A DNA stretch of 64,000 bases, from the NCBI GenBank assembly GCA_039808765.1, contig JBDHTQ010000002.1, positions 186,001 to 250,000 on the forward strand. The letters run 5' to 3'. The translations under genes were made by a program, and so were the position numbers. This document shows positions 1-8,389 of this stretch, in pieces (positions within the stretch are counted from its first letter, which is position 1; each line of letters opens with the position of its first letter). Source of the DNA: JBDHTQ01 sp039808765 (GTDB lineage: Bacteria; Pseudomonadota; Alphaproteobacteria; UBA2400). The notes under the pieces are model-generated. The model saw nothing but the letters and a program-made list of their open reading frames with translations, was not told where the DNA came from and did no database searches.

Positions 1-379
1 AAAAGAAAGTAATCTCTTTTGTTTTCGTCATTTCACTTGGGGCAACAATACAGGCTGTAACGATCGTTTCTCTGGGCGTGTCAAAGTAGCGATAAACCTG
101 GCACAAGGCCATGTTCTCCTTGAGGTCTGATGTGCGTCTGAGGGAATCAAAGCCAACATATCCGCTTGTTTCAAGTGTGATACATTCCACTTTTGCGGGT
201 AACCCGCTTTCAAGCATGGTGTCGAAAACTTTTTTTGCGGTATCGTCACATTTTTTCAAAAGAGCTTCGGCATGCGCTGGTGAGTTTAAAATAAACGCCG
301 AACCAATGCTCAGGCCGGATAAGTCCCCCATTAATTCGCTATAATGATCTTTATTTTCGAAGGGACTGACGTACTGCAT
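1..379 (-). CDS. Partial CDS, hypothetical protein (start present, 3' end outside window)
   Basis: An open frame on the minus strand starts at ATG 377-379 and runs without a stop to the window edge, giving about 126 codons. The protein begins MQYVSPFENKDHYSEL. An AAGGA ribosome-binding site lies about 8 bases upstream of the ATG, which supports this start. No signal peptide or membrane segment is visible and the composition is that of an ordinary soluble protein. I do not recognise the family. In many alphaproteobacteria a tuf gene precedes tRNA-Trp and secE; this is not tuf. It is divergent from the tRNA-Trp/secE cluster, so the spacer up to 673 should hold promoters for both directions. Confidence 0.6.
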   Translation of the reverse strand, partial: MQYVSPFENKDHYSELMGDLSGLSIGSAFILNSPAHAEALLKKCDDTAKKVFDTMLESGLPAKVECITLETSGYVGFDSLRRTSDLKENMALCQVYRYFDTPRETIVTACIVAPSEMTKTKEITFF

Positions 380-673
380 AACTATTCCTTAAACGAACGT
401 GCCAAAGTGCGAATCGACCATGATGGGATGATGCTAACATGAGGATGTTAATAAATAAAGTCATGATGGACAGGGAGGCCTGCGATCTAACGTAACATCG
501 AAAAGAGGGTTTTTGTTAAGGAATTTTTATCATTTTACAACCTTTGTTAATAACTTGAAACAATTATTGCTCTAAAGTTAATTTTTCTCTTCCCAAAGTG
601 GCATGAATTGTGTATAGCCGCCCGACGAGGTGTTTTTCTTGTGTGCACGCCCAAATTGCGTGCGCATGGTCTT
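380..673. other. Divergent intergenic spacer
   Basis: This 294-base AT-rich spacer separates the leftward partial gene from tRNA-Trp. It must carry the promoter of the tRNA-secE-nusG unit. I see several TTG-containing -35-like and AT-rich -10-like words around 540-580, but no pair with convincing spacing. No ORF with a ribosome-binding site is visible. Confidence 0.4.
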
Positions 674-749
674 AGGAGTGTAGCTCAACTGGTAGAGCAC
701 CGGTCTCCAAAACCGGGGGTTGGGGGTTCGATCCCCTCCACTCCTGCCA
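674..749 (+). tRNA. trnW: tRNA-Trp (CCA anticodon)
   Basis: A full cloverleaf can be drawn. The 7-bp acceptor stem pairs AGGAGTG with CACTCCT. The anticodon stem CCGGT/ACCGG encloses the loop CTCCAAA, giving anticodon CCA. The T arm contains GGTTCGATCC, and a G discriminator and encoded CCA end the gene. Placement immediately before secE is the common alphaproteobacterial and wider bacterial arrangement, so it is probably cotranscribed with secE and nusG and released by processing. Confidence 0.97.
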
Positions 750-795
750 GAATCGGGAAGAACATGAGGGTGTTAAGGGCGGGGACAAAGAATAG

Positions 796-987
796 ATGTC
801 AAAGACAATGAGCTTTTTTCGTGAGGTCCGTCAAGAAGTTGCCAAGGTGACATGGCCAACGGCCCGAGAAGTTCGCATCAGCACACTCATCGTTTTCGGT
901 GGAGTGGTTGTCATGTCGTTGTTTTTCTTTTTGTCTGACCAGATCATACAGTTATTATTGAGTCTCATTCTTGGAATTGGAGTGTAG
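796..987 (+). CDS. secE: Preprotein translocase subunit SecE
   Basis: This 63-aa protein is the small essential subunit of the SecYEG channel in the inner membrane. It shows the amphipathic conserved segment around residues 8-24 (EVRQEVAKVTWPTAREV) and one transmembrane helix at about residues 28-57. The length fits the short single-helix SecE of most bacteria rather than the three-helix E. coli form. It lies between tRNA-Trp and nusG, with only three bases before nusG, so cotranscription is near certain. Confidence 0.96.
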   Translation: MSKTMSFFREVRQEVAKVTWPTAREVRISTLIVFGGVVVMSLFFFLSDQIIQLLLSLILGIGV

Positions 988-990
988 AAC

Positions 991-1521
991 ATGGCCGCCA
1001 GATGGTATGTCGTAAACGTGCACGCCGGGTCTGAAAAGAAGGTTGCTTCTTCGATTAAAGAAAAAGCCCATTCTAAAGGACTGGCTGAAAAATTTGAGGA
1101 TATCCTCGTACCCACTGAAACCGTGGTTGAAGTGCGTCGTGGCAAGAAAATGGATTCCGAGCGCAAGTTTTTCCCCGGTTACGTTCTTGTCAAGATGGAT
1201 CTTTCTGATGAGACGTGGCACTTGGTGAAAAACACGCCCAAGGTAACAGGTTTCCTCGGTGTGGGGGGAAAACCGCAACCGATTAGCCAAGCTGAGGCCG
1301 AGCGCGTTATGAAATCGATGGTAGAGGGTGTTGATCGTCCAAAACCAGCAGTAACATTCGAGTCTGGCGAGCAGGTGCGTGTGATTGATGGTCCGTTCAA
1401 CACCTTCATCGGGTTGGTTGAAGAGGTTGATGAAGAAAAGACCCGGCTCAAGGTGGCTGTGTCAATTTTTGGTCGTGCGACTCCGGTTGAGCTTGATTAC
1501 GCGCAAGTGGAAAAAATTTAG
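991..1521 (+). CDS. nusG: Transcription termination/antitermination factor NusG
   Basis: This 176-aa protein binds RNA polymerase, promotes processive elongation, and links polymerase to Rho or to ribosomal S10. The N-terminal NGN domain (residues 1 to about 110) begins with the typical RWYVVNVHAGSEKKV and contains FFPGYVLVKM. The C-terminal KOW domain (about 120-176) contains FESGEQVRVIDGPF and the turn FGRATPVELDY. Length and architecture are standard. It starts three bases after secE and is followed by the rplK leader. Confidence 0.98.
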   Translation: MAARWYVVNVHAGSEKKVASSIKEKAHSKGLAEKFEDILVPTETVVEVRRGKKMDSERKFFPGYVLVKMDLSDETWHLVKNTPKVTGFLGVGGKPQPISQAEAERVMKSMVEGVDRPKPAVTFESGEQVRVIDGPFNTFIGLVEEVDEEKTRLKVAVSIFGRATPVELDYAQVEKI

Positions 1522-1523
1522 GT

Positions 1524-1562
1524 TTCCCATCCGGCTGGGTGAGCCGGTATCCGGTGTGGGAG
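1524..1562 (+). promoter_or_regulatory. Hairpin in the nusG-rplK spacer, candidate L1 autoregulatory site
   Basis: The spacer folds as a two-level stem: CCGGCT (1531-1536) pairs with AGCCGG (1542-1547) around a GGGTG loop, and the outer TTCCCA (1524-1529) pairs with TGGGAG (1557-1562). In enterobacteria, L1 represses the L11-L1 operon by binding a structured leader at this place. The position matches, but I have not shown that the L1-binding bases are present. Confidence 0.45.
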
Positions 1563-1604
1563 GTGAGCCATCACCGTACCACGCCCTAATTGAGTGAGGA
1601 TGAA

Positions 1605-2039
1605 ATGGCAGCAAAAAAGATTGCCGGTTACATCAAGCTGCAGGTTCCTGCTGGGGCGGCTAACCCGTCTCCCCCGATTGGTCCTGCCTTGGGTCAACGC
1701 GGTTTGAACATTATGGAATTCTGCAAAAAATTTAACGCAGATACCCAAACAATGGAAAAAGGGATGCCTATCCCCGTAATCATCACGGCCTATCAGGATC
1801 GTACGTTTACGTTCATCATGAAAAAACCGCCGGTTACCTACTACCTCAAGAAAGCTGCTAAAATTACCAGCGGCGCGAAGAAAGTGGGAACCGAGATTGT
1901 GGGCAAGGTCACAAAGGCTCAGTTGCGTGAAATTGCGGCTGAAAAAATGGTCGACATGAACGCGAATGATGTTGAAGCCGCTGTAGTGATGCTGGAAGGT
2001 TCAGCACGCTCGATGGGTCTCCAAGTGGTGGAGGGTTAA
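1605..2039 (+). CDS. rplK: 50S ribosomal protein L11
   Basis: L11 is a 144-aa component of the ribosomal GTPase-associated centre and is needed for RelA activation. The N-terminal domain contains the proline-rich PSPPIGPALGQRGLN, and the C-terminal rRNA-binding domain contains TSGAKKVGTEIVGKV. I chose ATG 1605 (MAAKKIAGYIKLQ). It has GAGGA about six bases upstream and gives the family's usual N-terminus, whereas an in-frame TTG at 1590 would add five residues. It begins the L11-L1 pair; rplA starts three bases after its stop. Confidence 0.97.
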   Translation: MAAKKIAGYIKLQVPAGAANPSPPIGPALGQRGLNIMEFCKKFNADTQTMEKGMPIPVIITAYQDRTFTFIMKKPPVTYYLKKAAKITSGAKKVGTEIVGKVTKAQLREIAAEKMVDMNANDVEAAVVMLEGSARSMGLQVVEG

Positions 2040-2042
2040 GAA

Positions 2043-2744
2043 ATGGCTACAACAAAACGTATGAAAGCGATTGAAGCCAACGTGAGTTCAATTGGCATCC
2101 TTCCACTCAATGATGCAGCAGGCGTTATCAAGAAAAACGCAACCGCAAAATTTGATGAAACGGTTGAGATTGTTATGGTGCTTAATGTTGATACTACACG
2201 TGCAGATCAGCAGGTTCGTGGCATGGTTTCTTTGCCGCATGGCACAGGAAAAACTGTTACCGTTGCGGTCTTTGCCCGTGGCGATAAGGCTGAAGCCGCG
2301 AAAAAAGCGGGTGCAGACATCGTGGGTGCTGAAGATCTTATGGAAGAAATTGCAGCAGGCCGAATCAACTTTGATCGCTGTATCGCCACCCCTGATATGA
2401 TGGGTTTGGTGGGGCGTGTTGGTAAAATTCTTGGCCCACGTGGTTTAATGCCTAACCCCAAATTGGGAACGGTTACACCGCAGGTTGAAAACGCAGTTAA
2501 GGCTGCCAAATCCGGTCAAATTGAATACCGCGCTGAGAAGGCTGGCATTATTCATGCTGGGATCGGTAAAGCTAGCTTTAGCGAACAGCAAATTATCGAA
2601 AACGCAAAGGCATTTGTTTCGGCCGTCTCAAAGGCGCGTCCGTCAGGTGTAAAGGGTACGTATATTCGCAAGATCGCTATGTCCTCCACGATGGGTGCGG
2701 GCGTTAAGGTGGATATTGCCAGCGCAACGGAAAACGCTGGTTAG
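2043..2744 (+). CDS. rplA: 50S ribosomal protein L1
   Basis: L1 is a 233-aa protein of the mobile stalk near the ribosomal E site and in many bacteria is a translational repressor of its own operon. The family signature is clear around residues 115-150 (PDMMGLVGRVGKILGPRGLMP) followed by NPKLGTVT. The C-terminal segment includes GIGKASFSEQQIIENA. Length matches the family. It follows rplK directly and is separated from rplJ by a structured leader of about 218 bases. Confidence 0.98.
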   Translation: MATTKRMKAIEANVSSIGILPLNDAAGVIKKNATAKFDETVEIVMVLNVDTTRADQQVRGMVSLPHGTGKTVTVAVFARGDKAEAAKKAGADIVGAEDLMEEIAAGRINFDRCIATPDMMGLVGRVGKILGPRGLMPNPKLGTVTPQVENAVKAAKSGQIEYRAEKAGIIHAGIGKASFSEQQIIENAKAFVSAVSKARPSGVKGTYIRKIAMSSTMGAGVKVDIASATENAG

Positions 2745-2962
2745 GTTATTGGTTTGTGTTTCCCCCATGCCAACGTGAGGGAAACCAAAACCCGGTCCAA
2801 GACTACAGGTTTGGGGTTTCCTATAAATCCTGTATAGATTGGGAGAGACGAGCTTAAAGCTTGAGGATCCTGAGGGCGGGTAAGGTGGGAGCGAAAGTTT
2901 AAGACAATCGCTTCTTGTGCAACCGAGAGCATAAAATGCTCTCATCGAACGGGAGAGAAGCT
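2745..2962 (+). promoter_or_regulatory. rplJ leader with perfect hairpin, candidate L10/L12 autoregulatory region
   Basis: This spacer between rplA and rplJ has no ORF of its own but is rich in short inverted repeats. The clearest is a perfect 8-bp hairpin, GAGAGCAT (2925-2932), AAA loop, ATGCTCTC (2936-2943), just upstream of the GGGAG ribosome-binding site at 2951. In many bacteria the L10-L12 complex represses translation by binding this leader. The role here is inferred from position and structure only. Confidence 0.5.
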
Positions 2963-3463
2963 GTGGATCGTGCACAAAAAGAGCAAACCGTAAGCGCTCT
3001 GAATAAAGACCTGTTATCGTCTGATGGAACCGTTTTGACTCATAACCTGGGTTTAAATGCGGCTGACATCACCGATTTGCGTCGTACAATTCGGGGTATT
3101 AACGGACACGTGCTTGTTGCGAAGAACAGACTTATCGCTCTTGCTCTCAATGGAACGAAGTATGAAGGTCTCAAGGACCAGCTAACCGGTCCAACGACGA
3201 TTGTGTATGGGGATGATATTTATGCCCTGACAAAAGCCGTTGTGAAGTTTGCAAAAAACAACGAAAAGCTGAAAATTGTGGCCGGTTCTTCCGGTTCGGA
3301 TATCATGGATGCCAAGGCTGTTGAGGCCATGTCCAAGTTGCCGAGCCTGAACGAAATGCGCGCAACGTTCATTGGTCTTCTGCAGGCTCCGGCCAGCAAG
3401 ATGGCTCGTGTTTTGCACGTATATGCGACCAAAGAAGAGAGCGGCGAACAGCCTGCGGCGTAA
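2963..3463 (+). CDS. rplJ: 50S ribosomal protein L10
   Basis: L10 is a 166-aa protein that anchors L7/L12 dimers to 23S rRNA. The N-terminal RNA-binding domain includes DRAQKEQTVSALN and the C-terminal helix binds L12. I chose GTG 2963, which has GGGAG at 2951-2955 and yields the usual N-terminus. The longer in-frame ATG at 2915 would overlap the leader hairpin and add 16 residues untypical of the family. rplL follows after 29 bases. Confidence 0.95.
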   Translation: MDRAQKEQTVSALNKDLLSSDGTVLTHNLGLNAADITDLRRTIRGINGHVLVAKNRLIALALNGTKYEGLKDQLTGPTTIVYGDDIYALTKAVVKFAKNNEKLKIVAGSSGSDIMDAKAVEAMSKLPSLNEMRATFIGLLQAPASKMARVLHVYATKEESGEQPAA

Positions 3464-3492
3464 TTTATACCTAAACCTAATGGAGTAATCTC

Positions 3493-3873
3493 ATGAGTAA
3501 GATTGAAAAAATGGTTGATGAGCTGTCCACATGGACAGTGATGGAACTTGCAGACTTGTCAAAAGCTCTGGAAGAAAAATGGGGCGTTTCTGCCGCTGCT
3601 GCTGTTGCTGTTGTTGCAGGCGGTGCAGGTGGTGATGCTGGTGCGGCTGCTGAAGTTCAAACAGAGTTCAACGTTATCCTGACGGATGCTGGCGCAAGCA
3701 AGATTAACGTGATTAAGGAAGTTCGCGCAATCAACCCGGCATTGGGTCTGAAAGAAGCGAAGGACCTCGTTGAAAGCGCTCCTAAAGCTGTTAAAGAAGC
3801 TGTTTCCAAAGATGAAGCTGAAAAGATCAAGAAGCAGCTTGAAGCAGTTGGTGCAAAGGTTGATATCAAGTAA
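3493..3873 (+). CDS. rplL: 50S ribosomal protein L7/L12
   Basis: This 126-aa acidic stalk protein recruits translational GTPases. The N-terminal dimerisation domain (about 1-33) is followed by an Ala/Gly/Val-rich hinge (about 34-55) and the C-terminal factor-binding domain, with the signature KINVIKEVRAINPALGLKEAKDLVE. All are family-typical. A good ribosome-binding site (GGAG) precedes the ATG. It is followed by a spacer with two hairpins before rpoB. Confidence 0.98.
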   Translation: MSKIEKMVDELSTWTVMELADLSKALEEKWGVSAAAAVAVVAGGAGGDAGAAAEVQTEFNVILTDAGASKINVIKEVRAINPALGLKEAKDLVESAPKAVKEAVSKDEAEKIKKQLEAVGAKVDIK

Positions 3874-3884
3874 GCTTTTGCATA

Positions 3885-3949
3885 CGGGCTCCTTTGGCCC
3901 GGTTGTTTATGATTGGGACGGTAGGAATGGATACATTTCTACCGCGCCC
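3885..3949 (+). promoter_or_regulatory. Two hairpins in the rplL-rpoB spacer (attenuator or processing site)
   Basis: CGGGC (3885-3889) pairs with GCCCG (3897-3901) and is followed by a partly T-rich stretch, like a weak terminator. A second, 10-bp stem pairs GGTAGGAATG (3920-3929) with CATTTCTACC (3934-3943) around a GATA loop. In E. coli the same spacer holds an attenuator and an RNase III site that set the ratio of L12 to RNA polymerase. A similar role is likely here but inferred. Confidence 0.5.
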
Positions 3950-4040
3950 AGCTTAGTATTTAAAAGTGAATTCGCAGACGCGGGCGTTATCGCGTCAACT
4001 CGGTCGGTACCCACAGTCACAAGACGCGGAGCATAACCAC

Positions 4041-7000
4041 ATGGATAAGCCAATCCTCGCAGCAAATCATTCTTCTCGCATTACATCAGGTCGCATCAGG
4101 CGCCCTCGTAAATCTTTCCGTCGCATTCGAGAAATTGCGGAAATGCCTAATCTGCTGCAGGTTCAGCGCCAGTCGTACGACATGCTTTTGCAAATGGATG
4201 TTTTGCCAAGCCAGCGTCAGCGCATAGGGTTGCAAGAGGTTTTTACGTCGGTTTTTCCGATCAAAGATTTTTCTGATCGTGCTGTTTTAGATTTTGTCCG
4301 TTATGAATTTGAAATACCAAAATATGATGTTGAGGAGTGCCAACAGCGCGGCATGACCTTCGCTGCACCGCTTAAAGTGACACTGCGCCTTTCTGTTTTT
4401 GATGTGGATCAAGATACTGGCTTGCGTTCTATTCGCGACATCAAAGAGCAAGACGTATATATGGGTGATATCCCCCTCATGACTGAGAATGGGACCTTTC
4501 TCATTAATGGAACAGAGCGTGTTATCGTCAGTCAGATGCATCGCAGTCCGGGTGTGTTCTTCGATCATGATGGTGGTAAAACACATAGCTCGGGAATGTA
4601 TCTCTTCTCGGCACGTGTAATTCCTTATCGCGGTTCGTGGCTTGATTTTGAATTTGATTCGAAAAATATTGTCAACGTTCGCATCGACCGTCGCCGCAAA
4701 CTACCTGTAACCACGTTGTTGATGGCACTTGATAGCGCTGCCACTGAGAAGTTACGTGAAGAACGTCGCCTTGATGGTCGCACCCTAATGCCCTATGAAG
4801 CACGCGGAATGTCGAAAGAGGAAATTCTTCAGGCATTTTATGATACCGTTGTGCTTACACGGTTGCCGAGTAAAGCTAAGATGCAGGCTGATACGTGGAT
4901 GACGCCATTTGTTGCTGAGCGCATGAAAGGCATAAAGCTCACGGCAGATTTGATCAATGCCGAAACCGGCAAAGTTGTTGCTGAATCCGGCACTAAAATC
5001 AATATGCGCCTCGCGCGTAAGTGGATTGAAGAAGGGCTTAAAAACCGTCTTATCCATGCTGAAGAAATGGTCGGAAGCTATCTGGCTGAGGATATCATTG
5101 ATGAGAAAAATGGTCTTGTGCTTTTCGAGGCAGGCCACGAGTTGACACAAGGGGATATTGATAAACTTATTCGCCTTGGGCATGACCACATCAGTATTCT
5201 CCACATTGATCACAGCAATGTTGGGCCGTATTTGCGCAACACGCTGGAATCTGATCGCAACGTGACACGTGAAGAAGCTTTGATCGATATTTATCGCGTT
5301 ATGCGTCCGGGTGAGCCGCCGACGTTGGAATCAGCAGAAGCACTCTTGCACAGCCTGTTCTTTGACATTGAGCGTTATGACCTTTCTGCAGTAGGTCGTG
5401 TAAAGATGAATGCGCGTCTTGGCTTCCCGTTTGATGACAAGCAACGTGTTCTTTCTAAGCGTGATATCTTGTCGATTCTGAAAATTCTTCATGATTTGAA
5501 GGATGGTCGGGGTGAGGTTGACGATATTGATCACTTAGGTAATCGTCGTGTGCGCTCTGTTGGTGAGTTGATGGAAAATCAGTATCGCATCGGCTTGTTG
5601 CGGATGGAGCGCGCCATTCGCGAGCGCATGAGCAGCATTGAAGTTGATACAGTGATGCCGCATGATTTGATCAATGCCAAACCCGCAGCCGCAGCGGTGC
5701 GTGAGTTTTTTGGTTCTTCACAACTTTCACAGTTTATGGATCAAACCAATCCGCTGGCTGAAATTACACATAAGCGTCGTATGTCAGCTTTGGGTCCGGG
5801 TGGTTTGACGCGTGAGCGTGCCGGTTTTGAAGTGCGCGACGTTCACCCTACGCATTATGGCCGCATTTGCCCGATTGAAACCCCTGAAGGTCCAAACATC
5901 GGTTTGATTGCGTCTTTGGCAACCTATGCACGTGTTAATATGTATGGCTTTATTGAAAGCCCGTATCGTCGTGTGAAAGACGGTCAGGTGACGGATGAGG
6001 TTATTTACCTTTCCGCTATGGAAGAAGGCCGCTATACCATTGCACAGGCAAACGCCGGATTGGATGAAGCAGGTCGCTTTACCTCTGACTTGATTAGTTG
6101 CCGTAAAGGTGGTGACTACGTTATGGCTATGCCTGAGGCGATTGATTTTATCGACGTATCGCCCAAGCAGTTGGTGTCTGTTGCTGCTGCGTTGGTGCCG
6201 TTCCTTGAAAACGACGACGCTAACCGTGCGTTGATGGGGGCAAACATGCAGCGTCAAGCTGTGCCGCTGTTGCGTGCAGAGGCTCCGCTGGTTGGAACCG
6301 GTATGGAAGCAACGGTTGCGCGCGATAGTGGTGCTGCCATTGCCGCACGCCGTACGGGTATCGTTGACCAGGTTGATGGACGACGCATTGTTGTGCGTGC
6401 CACGGGTGAACTGGACGCCGATGTTCCGACGGTTGATATTTATACCCTACGCAAGTTTCAGCGTTCCAACCAAAGCACCTGTATCACCCAAAAACCGCTC
6501 GTAAAGGTGGGTGATCTGGTTGCTCAAGGTGATATTATTGCGGATGGTCCTTCCACCCAGCTTGGTGAGTTGGCACTTGGCCGCAATGCGTTGGTGGCGT
6601 TTATGCCTTGGAACGGTTACAACTTCGAAGACTCGATTTTGATTTCCGAACGCATTGTTCGCGATGATGTGTTCACGTCCATTCACATCGAAGAATTTGA
6701 AGTGATGGCGCGTGATACCAAGCTTGGTGAAGAAGAAATCACGCGTGATATTCCCAATGTCGGTGAAGAAGCGCTGAAGCAGCTCGACGAGGCCGGGATT
6801 GTTCACATCGGTGCTGAGGTTAATCCGGGTGATATTCTAGTTGGTAAGGTGACACCGAAGGGTGAAACGCCGATTACACCGGAAGAAAAACTGTTGCGTG
6901 CGATTTTTGGTGAAAAAGCAAGTGATGTGCGTGACACCTCCATGCGGTTGCCTCCTGGTACCACAGGGACGATTGTTGATGTGCGTGTTTTCTCCCGTCG

Positions 7001-8279
7001 TGGTGTGGATAAAGACGAACGTGCGATCGCGATTGAGCGTGCAGAAATCGAACGTCTTGCCAAAGACCGTGATGACGAAAAAGCCATCTTGGATCGTTCG
7101 TTCTACGATAACCTGAAAGATATGATTATGAATCAGGTTGCCGTGGCCGGTCCCAAAGGTATGCCGTTGGGCAAGATCACGGAAAGTGTTTTGAGCAATT
7201 ACACCAATGGTCAATGGCGCCAAATCGTGATCGAAGATGAGAAGCGCATGTCGCAAATTGAAGCGGCTGGGCGCACGTTTGATGAAGCAATCGAAAATCT
7301 GCAGAAGCGTTTTGAAGATCGCGTCGAAAAACTGCAGCGGGGTGATGAGCTTTCTCCTGGTGTGATGAAGATGGTCAAAGTCTTCGTCGCGGTGAAGCGC
7401 AAGCTGCAGCCGGGTGATAAAATGGCCGGACGCCATGGTAACAAGGGTGTGGTCTCACGCATTGTTCCGATTGAAGACATGCCATATCTTGAAGATGGTA
7501 CGCCGGTTGATATCGTGCTCAATCCGCTTGGTGTTCCGTCACGTATGAACATTGGTCAGATTTTGGAAACGCACTTGGGATGGGCATCAGCGAACATTGG
7601 TCGTCAGATTGGTGAGGCGATGACCCTCTATCAACAAAAAACCGATGCCGAGCGTTCTGAAGCGCTTTCGAGCATAAAGAAAAATCTGATTTCTGTTTAT
7701 GGGCAAGCAAGCTGGGATAATGAGTTCAGCCAGCTTAGTGAACAGGAAATGATTGAAATGGCGGCCAATCTTACGAACGGTATTCCATTCGCAACTCCCG
7801 TTTTCGACGGTGCGCGTGAAAGCGATATCGAGAAAATGCTTGCTCTCGCTGGGGTGGATATTTCCGGTCAATCCCGCTTGGTGGATGGACGTACTGGAGA
7901 GCCGTTCGATCGCAAGGTCACGGTGGGCTATATGTACATCATCAAGCTTCATCACTTGGTTGATGATAAGATCCATGCCCGTTCAATCGGTCCTTATAGC
8001 CTTGTGACGCAGCAGCCGTTGGGTGGTAAAGCTCAATTTGGTGGCCAGCGCTTCGGGGAAATGGAAGTCTGGGCCTTGGAAGCGTACGGTGCAGCCTATA
8101 CACTGCAGGAAATGTTGACGGTTAAATCCGACGATGTTTCCGGTCGTGCTAAGGTTTATGAGGCCATTGTCCGTGGTGATAATAACTTCGACGCAGATGT
8201 GCCGGAAAGCTTCAACGTTCTCGTCAAAGAACTTCGTTCTTTGAACTTGAACGTGGAACTTGAGCACAGCGATTATTAA
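4041..8279 (+). CDS. rpoB: DNA-directed RNA polymerase subunit beta
   Basis: The 1412-aa catalytic beta subunit. The rifampicin pocket is intact and wild-type in appearance: SSQLSQFMDQTNPLAEITHK continuing into RRMSALGPGG. Later motifs include HPTHYGRICPIETPEGPN, LPPGTTGTIVDV and GDKMAGRHGNKGVVSRI. It is longer than the E. coli protein (1342 aa); part of the extra length is in the region around GHELTQGDIDKLIRLGHDHI, an insertion seen in alphaproteobacteria. I chose ATG 4041 (MDKPILAANHSSRITSG), which has GGAG at 4028-4031; an in-frame start at 3966 has no such support. rpoC follows after a 110-base spacer. Confidence 0.98.
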   Translation: MDKPILAANHSSRITSGRIRRPRKSFRRIREIAEMPNLLQVQRQSYDMLLQMDVLPSQRQRIGLQEVFTSVFPIKDFSDRAVLDFVRYEFEIPKYDVEECQQRGMTFAAPLKVTLRLSVFDVDQDTGLRSIRDIKEQDVYMGDIPLMTENGTFLINGTERVIVSQMHRSPGVFFDHDGGKTHSSGMYLFSARVIPYRGSWLDFEFDSKNIVNVRIDRRRKLPVTTLLMALDSAATEKLREERRLDGRTLMPYEARGMSKEEILQAFYDTVVLTRLPSKAKMQADTWMTPFVAERMKGIKLTADLINAETGKVVAESGTKINMRLARKWIEEGLKNRLIHAEEMVGSYLAEDIIDEKNGLVLFEAGHELTQGDIDKLIRLGHDHISILHIDHSNVGPYLRNTLESDRNVTREEALIDIYRVMRPGEPPTLESAEALLHSLFFDIERYDLSAVGRVKMNARLGFPFDDKQRVLSKRDILSILKILHDLKDGRGEVDDIDHLGNRRVRSVGELMENQYRIGLLRMERAIRERMSSIEVDTVMPHDLINAKPAAAAVREFFGSSQLSQFMDQTNPLAEITHKRRMSALGPGGLTRERAGFEVRDVHPTHYGRICPIETPEGPNIGLIASLATYARVNMYGFIESPYRRVKDGQVTDEVIYLSAMEEGRYTIAQANAGLDEAGRFTSDLISCRKGGDYVMAMPEAIDFIDVSPKQLVSVAAALVPFLENDDANRALMGANMQRQAVPLLRAEAPLVGTGMEATVARDSGAAIAARRTGIVDQVDGRRIVVRATGELDADVPTVDIYTLRKFQRSNQSTCITQKPLVKVGDLVAQGDIIADGPSTQLGELALGRNALVAFMPWNGYNFEDSILISERIVRDDVFTSIHIEEFEVMARDTKLGEEEITRDIPNVGEEALKQLDEAGIVHIGAEVNPGDILVGKVTPKGETPITPEEKLLRAIFGEKASDVRDTSMRLPPGTTGTIVDVRVFSRRGVDKDERAIAIERAEIERLAKDRDDEKAILDRSFYDNLKDMIMNQVAVAGPKGMPLGKITESVLSNYTNGQWRQIVIEDEKRMSQIEAAGRTFDEAIENLQKRFEDRVEKLQRGDELSPGVMKMVKVFVAVKRKLQPGDKMAGRHGNKGVVSRIVPIEDMPYLEDGTPVDIVLNPLGVPSRMNIGQILETHLGWASANIGRQIGEAMTLYQQKTDAERSEALSSIKKNLISVYGQASWDNEFSQLSEQEMIEMAANLTNGIPFATPVFDGARESDIEKMLALAGVDISGQSRLVDGRTGEPFDRKVTVGYMYIIKLHHLVDDKIHARSIGPYSLVTQQPLGGKAQFGGQRFGEMEVWALEAYGAAYTLQEMLTVKSDDVSGRAKVYEAIVRGDNNFDADVPESFNVLVKELRSLNLNVELEHSDY

Positions 8280-8297
8280 GCGTTGTGAATGCGGTTA

Positions 8298-8331
8298 AGT
8301 GTAGGGTGGGTTGTTTTGCTCACCTTACACT
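8298..8331 (+). promoter_or_regulatory. Hairpin in the rpoB-rpoC spacer
   Basis: AGTGTAGGGTG (8298-8308) pairs with CACCTTACACT (8321-8331) in an 11-bp stem with one G-T pair and a 12-base T-rich loop. No U-run follows, so it is not a simple terminator. An RNA-processing or mRNA-stabilising role is plausible. The unusually long spacer between rpoB and rpoC makes it worth recording. Confidence 0.5.
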
Positions 8332-8389
8332 GGTAAAGCAGGTTTAAGTGGTATGGTTTTCTCTACCTTAAGAGTTTAAGGAGCTGTCG

